A stretch of DNA of 7,930 nt from Sulfurimonas sp. (GCA_027083475.1 JALWON010000060.1:1-7930), one strand, 5' to 3'. Shown: positions 1-7,415, numbered from the stretch's first letter. Notes: generated from the sequence alone by a model not told the origin. Translations and numbers: made by a program.

Positions 1-313
1 TAAACTATTGATTAATCAGTACTATATTCCATATGCATACGATAAATACCTTGTAACTCCATACAAAGAGATGTCTGAGCTTTTCTGGACACATGTCGAT
101 ATGAAAATAGTGGATGCAAGTGTTGATGGTATTGCAGGTATTGTGTATAATACTGGTGATAAAACAAGTACAATGCAAAATGGTAACCTCTCGACTATGC
201 TTAAATGGATGGTTGCAGGACTACTTGTGTTATTGTCATTAGCTGTAGTTTTTGGACTTGCAGTTAGATATTCTGATGGAATTTTAGCAATTCTATCAGG
301 TTTAGGAGTTTAA
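1..313 (+). CDS. nuoL: NADH-quinone oxidoreductase subunit L, C-terminal end (5' partial)
   Basis: This is the last ~103 residues of NuoL, the distal antiporter-like membrane subunit of respiratory complex I, which helps couple quinone reduction to proton export. The frame is open to the left edge (codons in phase from base 2), so the true start lies outside the window; the TTG at 8 is only an internal Leu codon. Visible are the segment after the long lateral helix (DKYLVTPYKEMSELFW, then a VDG..GIV stretch) and the final transmembrane helix (about LKWMVAGLLVLLSLAVVFGL), followed by a short tail and TAA at 311-313. Identification rests on this C-terminal pattern and on nuoM starting 3 bases downstream. 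The antiporter core with its key Glu/Lys residues is not in the window. Confidence 0.9.
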   Translation, partial: KLLINQYYIPYAYDKYLVTPYKEMSELFWTHVDMKIVDASVDGIAGIVYNTGDKTSTMQNGNLSTMLKWMVAGLLVLLSLAVVFGLAVRYSDGILAILSGLGV

Positions 314-316
314 TCT

Positions 317-1870
317 ATGATTGATCATATCTTATCAATTTTAATATTTTTTCCAGTAGTGGCAGCACTATTTGGAGTCATGGTACAAAAAGAGAGTATT
401 CGTGCTTATGGTATTGCTGTTTCTGCAATCGAATTTGCACTTGCTTTATGGCTGTGGTTTGCATTTGATGGTCAATCATCAGGTATGCAGTTTATGGAAA
501 GTATTCCTTTGATTCCATCATTTGGGATTAATTATACTTTAGGTGTTGATGGTATTTCTATTTTTATTATCATTCTTTCTACATTTGTGACACTCATTGG
601 TATTGCATCTTTAGGTGAAATAAAAGATCTTAAAAATATGATTATCACACTGCTTGTTTTACAGATGACAATGTCAGGTGTCTTTGCTGCACTTGATGCA
701 ATTGTATTTTATGTATTTTGGGAACTCTCGCTTGTACCGATGTTATATATCATCGGTGCATGGGGTGGACCACTGCGTGTTTATGCTTCGATTAAATTCT
801 TTTTATACACTTTTACAGGTTCCCTTGTAATGCTTGTAGGAATGCTTTTTATGGCTTATTTTTACAATCAAGCAACAGGAGAATGGAGTTTTGCAATCTT
901 AGATTGGTATCGATTGATTTTACCAGAGAATTTACAGTTATGGCTTTTTGCTGCATTTTTCCTCGGGTTTGCTATTAAGGTGCCAATGTTTCCATTTCAT
1001 ACTTGGCTACCATATGCGCACGGTCAAGCACCAACGATAGGTTCTGTGATTCTTGCAGCAATTTTGCTTAAAATGGGAACCTATGCGTTTATCCGTTTTT
1101 CATTACCACTTTTCCCTGATGCTTCGGTCTTTTTTATGTACCCGATTGCAGTACTTGCGATTATTATGGTTATTTATACAGCGATGGTTGCTTATGGACA
1201 AAAAGATATTAAACAGGTGATTGCATACAGTTCTGTATCGCACATGGGTATTATTATTATTGGTACTTTTGCTTTAAATGTTGAGGGTGTTTCAGGTTCA
1301 ATTTTCTTGATGCTTGGGCACGGTGTAGTCGCAGGAGCACTCTTCTTGCTTGTGGGTGTGATTTATGATCGACGCCATACAAAGATTATGAGTGAGTTTG
1401 GTGGGTTGGCACACTCTATGCCGCGTTATGCAACACTTTTTGGTGTGATGATGATGGCTTCGGTGGGTATGCCACTGACAATCAACTTTGTGGGTGAGTT
1501 TTTAAGTCTTTTAGGTTTCTTTAAACAGTCGCAAATTTTAGCACTGCTTGCAGGTGTTGGTATTATTGTGGGGGCGATTTATATGCTCACAGCATATAAA
1601 AAGCTTTTCTTTGGTGAAATTACGAATGAAGAAAATAGAAATCTTCCAGATGTGAACAAACGCGAGCTTGTAGCGCTTATTCCATTGACTTTTTTAGCGA
1701 TTTGGTTAGGAATTTATCCAAAACCTGTTTTAGACCCAATCAATACTTCTGTAGAGTCAATCGTACAACTTATGCACGATAAAGCACAAACACAAGAAGC
1801 AAAAAGAAGAATACCTGCTCCGCTTAGTGAGCTTACTATACCAAAAAGTTCAATAGAGGAGGCACACTAA
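317..1870 (+). CDS. nuoM: NADH-quinone oxidoreductase subunit M
   Basis: NuoM is an integral membrane, Mrp-antiporter-like subunit of complex I that forms one proton channel of the membrane arm. The product is 517 residues (E. coli NuoM is 509) and almost wholly hydrophobic, consistent with ~14 transmembrane helices. Seen directly: E136 in FYVFWELSLVPM (equivalent to the essential E144 of E. coli), K221 in FAIKVPMFPFHTWLP (K234), K252 in ILLKMG (K265) and E394 in NFVGEF (E407). These mark a working proton path. The ATG at 317 is chosen because AGGAG (304-308, overlapping the end of nuoL) lies 8 bases upstream. The stop overlaps the nuoN start by one base (TAATG), suggesting translational coupling. 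The hydrophilic tail after ~residue 487 is somewhat longer than in E. coli; its role is unknown. Confidence 0.97.
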   Translation: MIDHILSILIFFPVVAALFGVMVQKESIRAYGIAVSAIEFALALWLWFAFDGQSSGMQFMESIPLIPSFGINYTLGVDGISIFIIILSTFVTLIGIASLGEIKDLKNMIITLLVLQMTMSGVFAALDAIVFYVFWELSLVPMLYIIGAWGGPLRVYASIKFFLYTFTGSLVMLVGMLFMAYFYNQATGEWSFAILDWYRLILPENLQLWLFAAFFLGFAIKVPMFPFHTWLPYAHGQAPTIGSVILAAILLKMGTYAFIRFSLPLFPDASVFFMYPIAVLAIIMVIYTAMVAYGQKDIKQVIAYSSVSHMGIIIIGTFALNVEGVSGSIFLMLGHGVVAGALFLLVGVIYDRRHTKIMSEFGGLAHSMPRYATLFGVMMMASVGMPLTINFVGEFLSLLGFFKQSQILALLAGVGIIVGAIYMLTAYKKLFFGEITNEENRNLPDVNKRELVALIPLTFLAIWLGIYPKPVLDPINTSVESIVQLMHDKAQTQEAKRRIPAPLSELTIPKSSIEEAH

Positions 1871-3381
1871 TGTTAGAGCCAGTAAATGTTTCTTTAGAGT
1901 CTTTAAACTTAATGACTCTTGCTCCAATGCTCATCCCAGTTGTGGGTGCATTGTTGATTTTAGTGATTGATACAATAAAAGGTGGACTCGATAAATCTTT
2001 ATATGTTGTTTTGAGTATGCTTTTTATTTTGATGGATTTAGCTTCACTCTCTAATGCTTCAGATCTCTTTTCTGTTGCGGGAACAATGATGGGTGCCTTT
2101 GATGTTATGTTGATTGACGGGCTTGCAATTCTTGCACAGTTTATCATTGTAGGGGCATCTTTACTTTTTATTCCATTATCTTTAACAAACAAGCGTTTTC
2201 ATGAGGCATCACATCCTGAATTTTTTGCACTTTTCCTTTTTATGATGAGTGGCTTTCAGTTTATGGTAGCAACGGATAACCTTATTTTAGTGTTTGTCGG
2301 TTTAGAGACAGGTTCTTTAGCACTCTATACACTTATAGCATTACATAACCGTGACAACTCTTTTGAAGCAGCTGTGAAGTACTTTACAATGGGTGCATTA
2401 GCTGCTGGTTTCTTTAGTTTTGGTGCGATGGTATTTTATGCATTGACAGGTTCTGTTGAGATTAATCAAATAGCAACTGTTCTTGCTGCAAATAACTATG
2501 CAGACATGGGGTATGTACTTGTCGGAACGGTGTTTTTACTCGCATCACTTGGTTTTAAAGTCTCTTTAGTGCCTTTTCATACTTGGACACCAGATGTGTA
2601 CGAAGGGGCTTCTGCACCGATGGCAGGGTACATGTCAATTGTTCCTAAAATCGCAGGTTTCATTGTGACAATGAGACTTTTTGAGTTTTTAATCCATAGT
2701 CATGTTGTTTGGTTAGAAGTCATTTTATATGCTGTAGTTGTAATTACTATGACAGCAGGAAATGTCTGGGCCCTTGTGCAAACTGATGTGAAGCGTATGC
2801 TTGCATATAGTTCTATCTCTCATGCGGGTTTTGTAATGGCAGCGGTGATGATAGGCACAACACAGGCAAATACAGCACTCTTTTTGTACTGGATTTTATT
2901 TACTTTTACAAACTTAGGTTCATTTTCTATGTTATGGATGAGTCGTCAGAAAAACTTACCAGATGGACAAGCGAGTGATCATAGTTATGATAAATTTGCA
3001 GGCTTGATTAAAACTTCTCCATTTGTAGCCGTACTGATGAGTCTTTTCATGCTTTCACTCGCAGGTGTGCCTCCTTTTGCACTCTTTTGGGGAAAACTCT
3101 ACATGATAGGTTCTGCAGTTTCAGCGGGTTATACAGTTTTAGCACTGATTATGGCACTGAACTCTGCTATAGCTGGGTACTACTACTTAAAACTTATTGT
3201 GTATATGCTTATGAAAGAACCAGCAGCGGTAAATGAAAATGGTGAGATTTATACAGCAAACGCAACACTGACGATTAAAACGATTACAGGGATTGCTGTA
3301 GTAGGAACTATATTTGCTTTTGTAGCTATAGATCCACTACTTGAGTTTATTACAGCTTTTGTATATAACAGCGGATATTAA
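1870..3381 (+). CDS. nuoN: NADH-quinone oxidoreductase subunit N
   Basis: NuoN is the antiporter-like complex I membrane subunit next to NuoM and normally the last gene of the nuo operon. The product is 503 residues (E. coli 485), with about 14 hydrophobic helices. Conserved charged residues visible are E146 in VFVGLETGSLALY, K170 in FEAAVKYFTMGA, K230 in GFKVSLVPFHTWTPDVYEG, K260 in IVPKIAG and K409 in PPFALFWGKLY; these match the Glu/Lys set of the proton channel in the family. The start is firm: ATG 1870 has AGAGGAGG (1855-1862) 7 bases upstream and overlaps the nuoM stop. The gene ends with TAA 3379-3381, which lies in the loop of a small hairpin. Nothing suggests damage or horizontal transfer. 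Confidence 0.97.
   Translation: MLEPVNVSLESLNLMTLAPMLIPVVGALLILVIDTIKGGLDKSLYVVLSMLFILMDLASLSNASDLFSVAGTMMGAFDVMLIDGLAILAQFIIVGASLLFIPLSLTNKRFHEASHPEFFALFLFMMSGFQFMVATDNLILVFVGLETGSLALYTLIALHNRDNSFEAAVKYFTMGALAAGFFSFGAMVFYALTGSVEINQIATVLAANNYADMGYVLVGTVFLLASLGFKVSLVPFHTWTPDVYEGASAPMAGYMSIVPKIAGFIVTMRLFEFLIHSHVVWLEVILYAVVVITMTAGNVWALVQTDVKRMLAYSSISHAGFVMAAVMIGTTQANTALFLYWILFTFTNLGSFSMLWMSRQKNLPDGQASDHSYDKFAGLIKTSPFVAVLMSLFMLSLAGVPPFALFWGKLYMIGSAVSAGYTVLALIMALNSAIAGYYYLKLIVYMLMKEPAAVNENGEIYTANATLTIKTITGIAVVGTIFAFVAIDPLLEFITAFVYNSGY
3364..3369 (+). promoter_or_regulatory. candidate sigma-70 promoter inside the end of nuoN, upstream of pflA
   Basis: TATAAC at 3364-3369 matches the -10 consensus at 5 of 6 positions, and TTGAGT at 3341-3346 matches the -35 consensus at 4 of 6 with a 17-base spacer. 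A T-rich stretch precedes the -10 box. Transcription would begin near 3376, before the pflA ribosome binding site. This is a pattern match in AT-rich coding DNA, so chance is a real alternative; the downstream genes may simply be read through from nuo. Confidence 0.35.
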
Positions 3382-3387
3382 ACCGCT
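3370..3387 (+). other. small stem-loop spanning the nuoN stop codon
   Basis: AGCGG (3370-3374) is the exact reverse complement of CCGCT (3383-3387), with an 8-base loop that contains the nuoN TAA. The GC-rich 5-bp stem stands out in this AT-rich DNA. It is followed by A-rich, not T-rich, sequence, so it is not an intrinsic terminator for + strand transcripts. It could affect mRNA processing or stability between nuoN and pflA, or be chance. Confidence 0.35.
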
Positions 3388-3400
3388 CAATAAATAAAAA

Positions 3401-3406
3401 AAGGAG
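3401..3406 (+). promoter_or_regulatory. ribosome binding site that fixes the TTG start of pflA
   Basis: AAGGAG sits 7 bases before TTG 3414, ideal spacing. No ATG, GTG or TTG in this frame lies between the nuoN stop and 3414, and the codons right after 3414 encode a signal-peptide-like hydrophobic stretch. The nearby ATG at 3422 is out of frame. Together these make TTG the best start. Confidence 0.75.
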
Positions 3407-3413
3407 TGTAGAT

Positions 3414-5774
3414 TTGTTACAATGGACACTCTGGCTTCTTTTTTTATGGATGACCCCGCTCTCTGCACTTGAACTCTCTATAAACAGTGCAGAGCAAGAC
3501 CACTCCCCATATTCTATTTTACACTTACGACATAGTGATAATTTTGTTTGTGAAGAGACAAAAGATGATTTTGAAAATGTGACACAAATTATTTGTGCGT
3601 TTAATAAAAAACCAACACAACTACTCAAACAGATAGAAAATAATTTTTTTGATGTGAGCACTCGCATTCAAAAAGAGACTTTTTTTGTGATGATTCATCC
3701 ACGATACAAGATAAAACTTTTTGCCAATGTTTTTGATTTGAGTAAAGATGAGAGTACTTATACCACAGATGTTATCAAGGCAAAAAATTGGTTTGTTATA
3801 GGATACAAAAAAGTATTACCACTTATTTATAAAAAAAAGAGAAGAGACAATAGTCTTAATTTGCCTTTTTTTATGGATAAAGATATGCTCCCTTATGTAG
3901 GCGGACTTGATATTAAAGGGAATCCTATTTACATCAAAAAAGTGGAAGATGTCAAAGAGTATTTGAAAATCAAGAAAAAGTTTAAAGAAAAAAAATATGA
4001 GACACTTTTAGATGATATTGAGGCAATTCTTACAAAATATCCTCATACACTCTTTAAAGCAGAGTTACTTTACTACAAGATAAAAGTATATTCTGCATTA
4101 AAAGACAACGATAATGTGATTGCAATTGCAAAACATTATCTCAGGGACTATTCAGGGGATGAAAATATTCCTGAGGTGCTCTCTTTGGTCGCTAAAGCAT
4201 ATGCTTCTGTTGGTATGAATATTGATGCAGATTATTTCTTTGACAGACTTTTTAGTGAGCATGAAAAATCTGTCTATACCTTATGGGGGTATATCTATAA
4301 AGGCGAGATGAAAGAAGCTTCAGGTGGTACAAGCGAAGCCATTAAGTTTTATAAAATGGCTTTATCGCGAGCACAAAGTGTCGATGTTGCAGTTGCAGCG
4401 GCTTATAAACTTGCCCATATTAATATTCTTCTCTCACATAAAAAAGCATCCAAGTATATTATGGAAATCATTCATGCAAGACCAAGTTACATGAAGCATG
4501 ATTTGAAAACATCTTTGGAGATGATGAATAGTTTTGCAGATGCAGAAGATTATACGACTGCGGCTGCTATTGCAAAAGCGCTTGTAGATACAATGACAAA
4601 GCAGAGTGACGAATATGAAAGTCTTTTAAGAAAACGAGCGTTATGGCTTACAAAAACACAAGCAAAAAAAGAAGCCTTAGCTGCACTTAATAAGTATATT
4701 AAAGAGTTTCCAGATGGTGATTTTATAGAGGAGATTGATGTTGCAAAAGATGGATTGTTTTTTGATACTACAGATGCCAACACAAGCCAAAGACTGCGTG
4801 AATATACAAATCTTATCACTACCTATCCGAATGATGTGATAGGCAATCGTGCACTCTATGAAAAAGCGAAACTTCTTTTAAATCTCAAAAAATACAAGGC
4901 TGTTTTAGCGCTGCAAACAGATTTAGAGGCCTTGGATGATACAAAATACACAGATATAAAACAAATCATCCAAAATGCAGCGGTTGGTTTAATGCAAAGT
5001 GCTTTACAAGCCCAAAAATGTAATGAGGTGTTGAGTATCTCAAACAAATATACTATCGCATTGTCTGATAAATGGGATGATGGACTCTATGGATGTGCTA
5101 TGAAAGGGGGTGATTTTACCCTTGCTAAAGCCATGGCAAACAAGAATTTTAAATCAAAAAATTTACAAGAGAGAGAAAAATGGCTCTACCGTTATATAAA
5201 GGTTGATTTTCAAACAGGGAACTATAGTGATGTGATTGAAGCTTCCAAAGATTTAATAGCACTTATAGAAGATGATAAAAAATCTCCCTATAAAGATGTC
5301 TATCGTATTCTTTTTGATACCTATGAACGTTTAGAAAAAAAAGAGGAGATGCTCAAAGCTATAATCAATATAGAAAAGGTTTTTGGTGTCAGTTATAAAG
5401 ACTTAGACAGATATGTTAATGTGATGGTTGCTGGGAGTAAACTCAAAGATAATACTGTTGTGATAGAATATGGACAAAAAGCGTATACTATACAAAAAAA
5501 AGCACAAGCTTTTCCTCAAAGTCCAGCTTTGGAGTTTACACTCTATCAAGCCTATATAGAAAAAGAGGAGTATAATAAAGCCTTAGAAGTTATTAAATCG
5601 TTAAATAAATTACGTATGGATAAATCGCTGCTTGCACGCCAGAAGTATTTGCTTGGAAGTGTTTATGCAAAACTTTGGCGAGATGATGAAGCAATCAACG
5701 CCTATAAAGAGGCAATCGCAGCAAAACCAGAATCAGCTTGGGCAAAACTTGCACAGAGTGCCTTAGAAGAGTAA
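3414..5774 (+). CDS. pflA: PflA-like periplasmic flagellar motor scaffold protein (TPR repeat)
   Basis: PflA is a periplasmic protein of Campylobacterota flagellar motors that, with PflB, builds part of the disk/spoke scaffold holding a wide ring of stator units; loss in C. jejuni gives paralysed flagella. The call rests on three things: length (786 residues, close to my memory of C. jejuni PflA), architecture, and position directly after nuoN, where pflA lies in C. jejuni and H. pylori. Residues 1-18 form a hydrophobic export signal (WTLWLLFLWM, then SA as a likely cleavage site), unusual in lacking a Lys/Arg near the start. Residues ~19-175 look beta-rich with C46 and C61 as a possible disulfide. 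From ~180 to the end are helical TPR-type repeats, clearest at ~213-246, 302-320, 703-736 and 745-778 (YLLGSVYAKL..DDEAINAYKEAI). It begins 32 bases after nuoN. The alternative is another secreted TPR scaffold of unknown role. Confidence 0.8.
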   Translation: MLQWTLWLLFLWMTPLSALELSINSAEQDHSPYSILHLRHSDNFVCEETKDDFENVTQIICAFNKKPTQLLKQIENNFFDVSTRIQKETFFVMIHPRYKIKLFANVFDLSKDESTYTTDVIKAKNWFVIGYKKVLPLIYKKKRRDNSLNLPFFMDKDMLPYVGGLDIKGNPIYIKKVEDVKEYLKIKKKFKEKKYETLLDDIEAILTKYPHTLFKAELLYYKIKVYSALKDNDNVIAIAKHYLRDYSGDENIPEVLSLVAKAYASVGMNIDADYFFDRLFSEHEKSVYTLWGYIYKGEMKEASGGTSEAIKFYKMALSRAQSVDVAVAAAYKLAHINILLSHKKASKYIMEIIHARPSYMKHDLKTSLEMMNSFADAEDYTTAAAIAKALVDTMTKQSDEYESLLRKRALWLTKTQAKKEALAALNKYIKEFPDGDFIEEIDVAKDGLFFDTTDANTSQRLREYTNLITTYPNDVIGNRALYEKAKLLLNLKKYKAVLALQTDLEALDDTKYTDIKQIIQNAAVGLMQSALQAQKCNEVLSISNKYTIALSDKWDDGLYGCAMKGGDFTLAKAMANKNFKSKNLQEREKWLYRYIKVDFQTGNYSDVIEASKDLIALIEDDKKSPYKDVYRILFDTYERLEKKEEMLKAIINIEKVFGVSYKDLDRYVNVMVAGSKLKDNTVVIEYGQKAYTIQKKAQAFPQSPALEFTLYQAYIEKEEYNKALEVIKSLNKLRMDKSLLARQKYLLGSVYAKLWRDDEAINAYKEAIAAKPESAWAKLAQSALEE

Positions 5775-5780
5775 AGAGGA
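5774..5780 (+). promoter_or_regulatory. ribosome binding site for the receiver-domain gene
   Basis: AAGAGGA overlaps the last base of the pflA stop codon and lies 10 bases before ATG 5791. An earlier ATG at 5781 abuts the motif with no spacer and opens only a six-codon frame ending TGA at 5799-5801, so 5791 is the real start. The placement suggests co-translation with pflA. Confidence 0.6.
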
Positions 5781-5790
5781 ATGCAAAAAT

Positions 5791-7248
5791 ATGATAGATG
5801 ATAAAATTATTTTAGAAAATTCAAAAAGATTGGATGTTTTGTATGTTGAAGATGATAATGAAGCCTTAGATGCAACAGCTGATTTACTGAAGTTCTATTT
5901 TCATCGTGTGGAGAGTGTGCGTGATGGTGAAGAGGCTCTGCAGGCATATAAAGCATATTATGAAAAGCATGGCAATTACTATGATATTGTGATAAGTGAG
6001 ATTAAAATCCCTCAATTAGATGGTATTGCACTTGCACATAAAATAAAAGCTATGAATGCTGAACAATCTCTTATTTTTATGAGTGCCTTGAGTGATTTTG
6101 ATTATTTGAGTGCTGCAATTGAGCTTGGTGTGGATGGATTTATTCAAAAACCCCTTGAAGTTGAGAAATTTAAAAAGATTTTACATACAACATCGCAAAA
6201 AGTTGTAGATAAAATGATGATGCATGAGCATTATGCGCAAATAGAAGCAACAAATATAGAGCATATTGACTTAATTAGTGCGAAAGAATTTAGTGTCGCA
6301 GAAGATATTTTAGCTGATTTAGAGGCACATAAAGAGTATATTTCACGTACTTGGTGTGCTATTCCTCTTGTGGTTGCGCGTTTAGAGGGGCATGAAATTG
6401 ATGTAGAGTACTTTAGAAGTAATTTCGCTATCAAGGTGATTGAGTACTTTTTGGGTGTTATTGGTGCAAAAAATGAAGCGGGGAATTGCCCTGTTGTTTT
6501 TATTATGCTTGATTATTTTAAGCATAAAGATTTACCGCTGCATGATATTTTTATGATTTGTGTCCATTTTAAAAATACAGTCACCTCTTATATATTTAGT
6601 AGATACCGTTTTAATCAAGAACTTTTTGATGATGTTTCTTTGATTCTTGATAGAAACTTCGAAGGGGTTATTCGTAACTATTTAAATCTTAAAGGGTGTA
6701 CAAAAGTAGAAACAGCGAAAAACAGCCTTGCTCAAACACCTCGCCTTGAGGAAGAGGATGAAGAAGAACATATCACCTCTTACATAGACTATGTTTTAGA
6801 ACATGATGTGTATGAGCTCCAAGATTTAGAAGAAGATATAGACACTATTTCTATTAAAGTTACAGATACGAAGAGAGTGAGTGTTGATGATATCATAGTG
6901 CTTGGATCGAGTATTAAAAGATATGGTGCTATTTTAAGTAATTATCATATTTTTGCCAAGTTAGGTATGAAGATAATTTTACTTGGAGATAATTTTCAAG
7001 CAAATGCTGCTTTACTCTTTGAAAATGAAGAGAAACGCATGAATATTGCAACCCTTTTAGAGGGTTTTGTGAATGATTTAATCACTTGGAGACATGAGAT
7101 TTTTGATAACAATATAGAAAACCCGCATTTTTTAGATGATTCCTTTTTCTCTAACGTAGATACCATTATCATGTTTATAGAGTATGATGAGAGTAATGTT
7201 GTTGATGAGAATGAGAGTATGGATGATGCAGATTTCTTTGATTTTTAA
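5791..7248 (+). CDS. Response-regulator-like protein with Glu in place of the phospho-acceptor Asp and an unassigned C-terminal region
   Basis: A 485-residue, probably cytoplasmic protein; no signal peptide or membrane helix is seen. Residues ~12-132 are a CheY-like receiver domain: VLYVEDD supplies the metal-binding acidic residues (E20, D21, D22), FMSA gives S98 at the switch Ser/Thr site, F117 sits at the aromatic switch, and K120-P121 is the conserved KP. The phospho-acceptor position, normally Asp in a 'D..MP..DG' motif, is Glu here (E70, codon GAG 5998-6000, in ISEIKIPQLDG). Residues ~133-185 are helical and may form a coiled coil; ~186-300 look all-helical; 318-326 is an acidic linker; ~350-463 looks alpha/beta (DDIIVLGSSIKRYGAIL; MKIILLGDNF), followed by an acidic tail. 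I recognise no DNA-binding, GGDEF, EAL, HD or kinase domain. It starts 16 bases after pflA, so it is likely co-transcribed. A link to motility is inferred from position only. Confidence 0.85.
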   Translation: MIDDKIILENSKRLDVLYVEDDNEALDATADLLKFYFHRVESVRDGEEALQAYKAYYEKHGNYYDIVISEIKIPQLDGIALAHKIKAMNAEQSLIFMSALSDFDYLSAAIELGVDGFIQKPLEVEKFKKILHTTSQKVVDKMMMHEHYAQIEATNIEHIDLISAKEFSVAEDILADLEAHKEYISRTWCAIPLVVARLEGHEIDVEYFRSNFAIKVIEYFLGVIGAKNEAGNCPVVFIMLDYFKHKDLPLHDIFMICVHFKNTVTSYIFSRYRFNQELFDDVSLILDRNFEGVIRNYLNLKGCTKVETAKNSLAQTPRLEEEDEEEHITSYIDYVLEHDVYELQDLEEDIDTISIKVTDTKRVSVDDIIVLGSSIKRYGAILSNYHIFAKLGMKIILLGDNFQANAALLFENEEKRMNIATLLEGFVNDLITWRHEIFDNNIENPHFLDDSFFSNVDTIIMFIEYDESNVVDENESMDDADFFDF

Positions 7249-7282
7249 AAATTTCTTTAATTTTCATATTTACACAGTGCTA

Positions 7283-7312
7283 AAGTTTCTTCCCCATAAA
7301 CTTCCTGTTTTT
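7283..7312 (+). terminator. weak candidate intrinsic terminator
   Basis: AAGTTT (7283-7288) pairs exactly with AAACTT (7298-7303) over a 9-base loop, and five T residues follow at 7308-7312 after a 4-base gap. The 6-bp stem has only one G-C pair, so termination would be inefficient on its own. Confidence 0.25.
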
Positions 7313-7351
7313 ATAAAATTATTAAGTTTTTTTAGCTACTATAAGCACAGT

Positions 7352-7389
7352 AAAAAAAGCTCTCGTGCCTTAGTATAAGGGCTTCTTTT
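7352..7389 (+). terminator. candidate intrinsic terminator after the receiver gene
   Basis: AAGCTCT (7357-7363) can pair with AGGGCTT (7378-7384) through seven base pairs, one of them G-T, around a 14-base loop. A-rich sequence lies 5' of the stem and CTTTTAAT follows on the 3' side, so four more A-T pairs can form beyond one mismatch. A competing inner hairpin, CCTTA-GTA-TAAGG, lies at 7368-7380. The T-tract is short, so the call is tentative. Confidence 0.4.
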
Positions 7390-7408
7390 AATCTAAATAA
7401 ATAGTAGT

Positions 7409-7414
7409 TATAAA
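7409..7414 (+). promoter_or_regulatory. candidate -10 element for the iron-sulfur gene
   Basis: TATAAA matches the -10 consensus at 5 of 6 positions and lies 35 bases before the ATG. Seventeen bases upstream is TTTTAA, only a 3 of 6 match to a -35 box; Campylobacterota housekeeping promoters are known for weak -35 regions with T-rich upstream DNA. A transcript would start near 7421, within the palindromes. AT-rich background makes chance matches common. Confidence 0.35.
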
Positions 7415-7415
7415 T

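Noticed and set aside
1836..2192. Minus-strand open frame opposite nuoM/nuoN
   Set aside because: It is antisense to firmly identified complex I genes and encodes no recognisable protein; it arises from their codon bias.
3350..3667. Minus-strand open frame across the nuoN-pflA junction
   Set aside because: It overlaps two real genes in antisense and has no convincing protein pattern.
4550..5047. Two minus-strand open frames inside the pflA-like gene
   Set aside because: Both lie wholly within a long well-supported gene and have low-complexity, Ser/Phe-rich translations typical of antisense shadow frames.
5781..5801. ATG with a six-codon frame just before the receiver gene, possibly a leader peptide
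   Set aside because: It directly abuts the ribosome binding motif with no spacer, is out of frame with the gene and has no distinctive sequence; it is most likely chance.
6231..6434. Minus-strand open frame inside the receiver gene
   Set aside because: It is short, fully covered by the sense gene and has no recognisable features.
6748..6770. Purine-rich GAG/GAA run that looks like a simple repeat
   Set aside because: It is in frame and simply encodes the acidic Glu/Asp linker of the receiver protein; no exact repeat unit is seen.
7327..7358. T7A (7327-7334) and TA7 (7351-7358) forming an 8-bp inverted repeat
   Set aside because: The stem has only A-T pairs around a 16-base loop in very AT-rich DNA, so it is too weak to call a terminator and is expected by chance.
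7184..7378. Plus-strand 64-codon frame overlapping the end of the receiver gene and the intergenic region
   Set aside because: Its first third is the receiver gene read in another frame, the rest is AT-rich spacer, and no ribosome binding site is seen before its start.
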